Positions 11,383-14,798 of a stretch of 14,798 nt of DNA are shown here, piece after piece. Numbering within the stretch: position 1 is the stretch's first letter; each line of letters starts with the position of its first letter. Source of the stretch: Candidatus Woesearchaeota archaeon. GTDB taxonomy: Archaea; Nanobdellota; Nanobdellia; Woesearchaeales; GW2011-AR4. The position numbers were made by a program, and so were the translations under genes. The DNA lies in the NCBI GenBank assembly GCA_019323655.1, contig JAHWGX010000010.1:1-14798 (forward strand), read 5' to 3'. The notes beneath the pieces are model-generated. The model did not search any database. It was not told the origin of the DNA and was given only the letters and a program-made list of their open reading frames with translations.

Positions 11383-13839
11383 ATGGAAGAAAAAACAGAC
11401 AAAAACAATGAAAAAGAAAGCAATAGTGGAACTACCATAATACCCCGAGTAATAGAAGATGAGATGAAGCAATCTTACTTAGATTATTCTATGAGTGTTA
11501 TAGTTGGCAGGGCATTGCCGGACGTAAGAGACGGCTTAAAGCCAGTGCATAGGCGTGTTTTGTACACCATGTGGGAATCAGGTTTACTGCATAATAAGCC
11601 GTTCAGAAAATCCGCAAATGTAGTTGGAAACTGCATGGCAAAATTTCATCCCCATGGGGATGCAGCTATTTATGACACATTAGTAAGGCTGGCCCAGGAC
11701 TTTTCCATGAGGTACCTCCTCGTAGATGGCCAGGGCAATTTTGGCTCTATAGATGGCGATAATGCGGCTGCAATGAGATATACTGAGTGCAGACTGGCAA
11801 AACTGGCAGAAGAAATGCTGCAGGATATAGAAAAAAGAACTGTAAGCTTTGCCCCTAATTTTGACAACACTTCCCAAGAGCCGTTGGTTCTGCCTTCAAA
11901 AGTCCCAAATCTTCTGGTTAATGGCTCGTCAGGCATAGCTGTAGGAATGGCAACAAACATACCTCCCCACAACATGTCGGAAATTATTGATGGCATAATA
12001 AAGCAGATTGACAATCCCCAGATAAGTGTTGATGAGCTTATGCAGCAGGTAAAGGGCCCTGATTTTCCAACCGGCGCAGCTATAGTCGGCAAAAGCGGCA
12101 TAATAAACGCATATAAAACCGGAAGGGGAAAAATAATAGTGAGGGCAAAAGCAGAAATTGAGGATGTAAAAGACAGGAAAAGAATTATATTTACAGAGAT
12201 GCCTTATATGGTGAATAAGGCAGAGATGATAAGCCATATAGCAGACTTAGTCAGGGACAAAAAAATAAACGGCATAAGCGACATAAGGGACGAGTCCGAT
12301 AAGAAAGGCATAAGGGTAGTTATTGAATTAAAAAAAGATGCTAATCCAGATGTTCTGTTAAACCAGCTTTACATGCATTCAAGGCTGCAGGTTACATTCG
12401 GGATTATAATGGTCGCTTTGGTAAACAATGTCCCAAAAGTGCTTAGCTTAACACAGCTTATAGGCCATTACATAGAGCATAGGAAAAATGTTGTAAGGAA
12501 AAGGACGCTTTTTGAGCTGAACAAAGCCCAGAAAAGAGCCCATATTTTAGAGGGATTAATAATAGCCCTGAACAATCTGGACAAGACAATAAAACTTGTC
12601 AAAGAAAGCAAATCAGTTGAAGAGGCAAAAAAAAGCCTTATGGCATCTTTTAGCCTTTCAGACGAGCAAAGCACGGCTATACTTGAGATGAGGCTGCAGC
12701 GCCTGACTTCAATGGAGCAGGAAAAGGTTAGGAATGAGCTAAAAGATTTATTGAAGCTTATAGAAGAGCTCAAGTCTATTTTGCAGTCGCCTCAAAAAAT
12801 TCTCGACATAATCAAAAAAGAGCTTTTGGAGCTTAAGGAGTCTTATGGCGACAACAGAAGGACAGAAATTATAGAAACCGAGGCAGCTCACTTCGAGGTA
12901 GAAGACATAATAGAGGAAAATGAATGCGTTATAACAGTAACCCATTCAGGCTACATAAAAAGGCAGCTTTTGCAGGCTTACAGGCAGCAAAGGCGCGGCG
13001 GGAAAGGGCATATAGCCACAACAACCAAGGAAGAGGATTTTGTAAAGGATATATTTATTGCAAGCACCCACTCCTACATACTCTTCTTTACAGATAAGGG
13101 CAAAGTCCACTGGCTAAAGGTCTATAGCATACCTGAGGCTTCAAGGCAGGCAAGAGGAAAAGCCATAATTAACTTGTTGGATTTACAAAGTGACGAGAAG
13201 GTTACGGCATATGTTCCTATAAGGAATTTTGATGATAAGCATTTTCTCATTATGGCTACAAAAAACGGGACAGTGAAAAAAACAAGCCTCTCAGCATACT
13301 CCAACCCAAGGAGAGGGGGAATAATAGCAATCTCTCTTGATGCCCAGGATGAGCTGATAAATGTAAAGCTTACAGACGGAAACAAGGAAATTATCTTGGC
13401 CACAGGAAACGGCATTGCAGTAAAATTCAATGAAACTAATGTCAGGGCAACTGGAAGGTCTGCTCAGGGAGTAAGGGGCATAAGGCTTTCAGAAAATGAT
13501 AATGCCATAGGGATGGTTGTGGCAACAGAAGAAAAAACCCTGCTTACTGTAACTGAAAACGGCTATGGAAAAAGGACAAAAATTTCCGAGTACAGGCTAA
13601 TAAACAGAGGAGGCTCTGGAGTGAGGAACATTATATGCTCTGAGAGAAACGGCAAGGTTGTAGCTGTAAATTCAGTAAGCGATGAAGATGAAATAATGCT
13701 CATAACAAAAAAAGGCATTACAATAAGAATGCCTGTCTCCCAAATATCTGTCATAGGAAGAGCCACGCAGGGAGTAAGATTAATCAAGCTGCAGGAAGAC
13801 GATAAATTAGTAAGTGTGGCTAAGATTGTGAAGGAGTAG
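11383..13839 (+). CDS. gyrA: DNA gyrase subunit A
   Basis: The breakage-reunion subunit of the A2B2 enzyme that introduces negative supercoils using ATP. It has 818 residues. The N-terminal winged-helix and tower domains include GRALPDVRDGLKPVHRRVL (42-60), FHPHGDAAIYD (88-98) and the catalytic AAMRYTE with Tyr133. DGQGNFGSIDGDNAAAMRYT (115-134) is intact. The C-terminal six-blade beta-pinwheel begins near 505 and carries a canonical GyrA box QRRGGKG (536-542), which marks gyrase rather than topoisomerase IV. The position equivalent to E. coli Ser83 is Ala94, while Asp87 is kept (Asp98). It ends soon after the last blade without the acidic tail of the E. coli protein. Archaeal gyrases are of bacterial ancestry. 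gyrB is not adjacent. Confidence 0.97.
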   Translation: MEEKTDKNNEKESNSGTTIIPRVIEDEMKQSYLDYSMSVIVGRALPDVRDGLKPVHRRVLYTMWESGLLHNKPFRKSANVVGNCMAKFHPHGDAAIYDTLVRLAQDFSMRYLLVDGQGNFGSIDGDNAAAMRYTECRLAKLAEEMLQDIEKRTVSFAPNFDNTSQEPLVLPSKVPNLLVNGSSGIAVGMATNIPPHNMSEIIDGIIKQIDNPQISVDELMQQVKGPDFPTGAAIVGKSGIINAYKTGRGKIIVRAKAEIEDVKDRKRIIFTEMPYMVNKAEMISHIADLVRDKKINGISDIRDESDKKGIRVVIELKKDANPDVLLNQLYMHSRLQVTFGIIMVALVNNVPKVLSLTQLIGHYIEHRKNVVRKRTLFELNKAQKRAHILEGLIIALNNLDKTIKLVKESKSVEEAKKSLMASFSLSDEQSTAILEMRLQRLTSMEQEKVRNELKDLLKLIEELKSILQSPQKILDIIKKELLELKESYGDNRRTEIIETEAAHFEVEDIIEENECVITVTHSGYIKRQLLQAYRQQRRGGKGHIATTTKEEDFVKDIFIASTHSYILFFTDKGKVHWLKVYSIPEASRQARGKAIINLLDLQSDEKVTAYVPIRNFDDKHFLIMATKNGTVKKTSLSAYSNPRRGGIIAISLDAQDELINVKLTDGNKEIILATGNGIAVKFNETNVRATGRSAQGVRGIRLSENDNAIGMVVATEEKTLLTVTENGYGKRTKISEYRLINRGGSGVRNIICSERNGKVVAVNSVSDEDEIMLITKKGITIRMPVSQISVIGRATQGVRLIKLQEDDKLVSVAKIVKE

Positions 13840-13864
13840 GAAAGATATTTAGCAGAATCTATCC

Positions 13865-13882
13865 TTTGAGCCAATGCTCAAA
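13865..13882 (+). terminator. Hairpin after gyrA, possible terminator
   Basis: A perfect seven-pair inverted repeat, TTTGAGC-CAAT-GCTCAAA, starts 26 bases after the gyrA stop. No T-run follows, so it may be a processing or mRNA-end hairpin rather than a simple terminator. Confidence 0.4.
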
Positions 13883-13924
13883 ATTAGACGTGATGCTTAG
13901 CCAAATAAATTCCCCAACCAAAAC

Positions 13925-13934
13925 TTTTTATAAT
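13925..13934 (+). promoter_or_regulatory. TATA box for the beta-propeller protein
   Basis: TTTTTATAAT. Expected transcription start near 13957 gives a leader of about 20 bases that contains the GGGGG ribosome binding site before TTG 13978. Confidence 0.5.
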
Positions 13935-13977
13935 CTTTCTCAAAGCCTCCTGATAAAAACGTTAAAAGGGGGTTATT

Positions 13978-14798
13978 TTGGGTTTAATTAAAGTTTCATT
14001 GTTTTTGGCCTTGTTTCTGTTTCTTGCATTTAGCGCTGATGCCGCATGGGAGCAATTCCAGTTTGATGATGTTAACAGCGGAAAAGCTGAAGGTATAGGA
14101 TATCTTTATGATGTAGCCTTAACGAATAGAACCAATTTAGATTATGGAAGCAATAAGCAGCCGCTGGTAAGTGATATTAATATTGACGGTGAAAATGAAA
14201 TTGTTATTTTTTCCAAAGGCCGCTTAAACATTTTTGACAGCAATTTAGGCTTAATAGACGCAATAGCTATTGGGGCTTTGCAGGGACAGCCTGCGCTTTT
14301 TGATACAGACAGTGACTCTTTTAAGGAAATAATTTTTATTTCAAACATGGGTTCCAAAGGCTATTTTTTTGTTTATGAGTACAATAAGGGCTTTAAGCAG
14401 GAGTTTAACTTTACTGTAGCAAATAGCTGCAGCGGAAGCGGAATAAAATGCACTTTAATAGGCAGCACCGGCGTTTGCATTTTCATGGACAACTCTCAGT
14501 ATGTCCATACTGTAAACATGACCTCCCAGCAGGATAAAAGTTATATGGCTTCTACATATTATGATGCCAGAGAAAAAATTCCGGCTATAGGCGATTTGCA
14601 TAATAATGGAAGCCTGGAAGCCGTATTCTGGTTTGATGCAAACGGGGACAATGAATACGGGCTGTTGGCATTTGATATTTTAAACAGCCAGCCAGACTCC
14701 GGGTTTGGTGATAATGGGATAGTTGACGATATTATCCGCCCTTACAGCACAAGGTTTTTTTTGAAAGGCCACCCCGTGCTTGTTGACTTAAATACTGA
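13978..14798 (+). CDS. Secreted FG-GAP-like beta-propeller protein, 3' end outside window
   Basis: An open frame of 273 codons runs to the window edge. It starts at TTG, with GGGGG (13968-13972) five bases upstream and an in-frame stop at 13963 excluding any longer start. The signal peptide is about 1-22 (GLIKVSLFLALFLFLAFSA). The mature part opens WEQFQFDDVNSGKAEG, like the start of quinoprotein-type propellers. Repeats follow with the pattern P-x-x-x-D-x-(N/D)-x-(D/N)-G-x-x-E: PLVSDINIDGENEIVIF, PALFDTDSDSFKEIIFI, PAIGDLHNNGSLEAVFW, and a fourth beginning PVLVDLN. These are FG-GAP/VCBS-like blades with probable calcium-binding loops. It is likely an exported or surface-anchored protein; the ligand is unknown. 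The C-terminus and any anchor are not visible. Confidence 0.8.
   Translation, partial: MGLIKVSLFLALFLFLAFSADAAWEQFQFDDVNSGKAEGIGYLYDVALTNRTNLDYGSNKQPLVSDINIDGENEIVIFSKGRLNIFDSNLGLIDAIAIGALQGQPALFDTDSDSFKEIIFISNMGSKGYFFVYEYNKGFKQEFNFTVANSCSGSGIKCTLIGSTGVCIFMDNSQYVHTVNMTSQQDKSYMASTYYDAREKIPAIGDLHNNGSLEAVFWFDANGDNEYGLLAFDILNSQPDSGFGDNGIVDDIIRPYSTRFFLKGHPVLVDLNT

Noticed and set aside
13840..13977. Possible C/D-box RNA from GTGATG near 13890
   Set aside because: A C-box-like element is present, but no convincing D box (CTGA) or terminal stem was found.

Overview
The window reads as the chromosome of a DPANN-type archaeon, most like Woesearchaeota/Pacearchaeota. The evidence is an archaeal PCNA clamp, an archaeal RNase J, a tRNA-Leu interrupted by bulge-helix-bulge introns, AT-rich DNA, and TATA boxes lying about 27 bases before start codons (mostly leaderless mRNAs). 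Gyrase A, which is bacterial in origin, and secreted proteins with C-terminal anchors also fit this group. The assignment rests on protein and RNA features and is inference; no 16S rRNA is present.

Layout. Positions 1-36 (-) are the first 12 codons of an unknown gene, divergent from a dolichol/polyprenol kinase-like membrane protein (179-772, +). Facing it are a conserved unknown protein (728-1213, -), PCNA (1253-1999, -), RNase J (2052-3380, -) and tRNA-Leu(CAA) (3426-3586, -). I read the tRNA as carrying two introns. After a 250-base gap holding a GC-rich element come three minus-strand genes (3843-5179). They are packed like an operon and share a short helical domain that I do not recognise.

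Next are a lamin-tail-domain surface protein (5302-7377, +) and, convergent to it, a phosphate transporter module: DUF47/PhoU-like plus PiT permease (9057-7425, -). A tight plus-strand cluster follows (9195-11220): an unknown protein with a possible C-terminal winged helix, ScpB with a long charged tail, a three-helix membrane protein, and a 49-residue zinc ribbon. GyrA (11383-13839, +) stands alone without gyrB. The window ends inside a secreted beta-propeller protein with FG-GAP-like repeats (13978 onward).

Together the genes cover replication and chromosome topology (PCNA, ScpB, GyrA), RNA processing (RNase J, spliced tRNA), phosphate uptake, lipid-carrier phosphorylation and the cell surface. 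The least ordinary items are the two-intron tRNA-Leu, the three-gene cluster with a shared domain, and the unknown gene translationally coupled to scpB. I saw no insertion sequence, CRISPR array or prophage.
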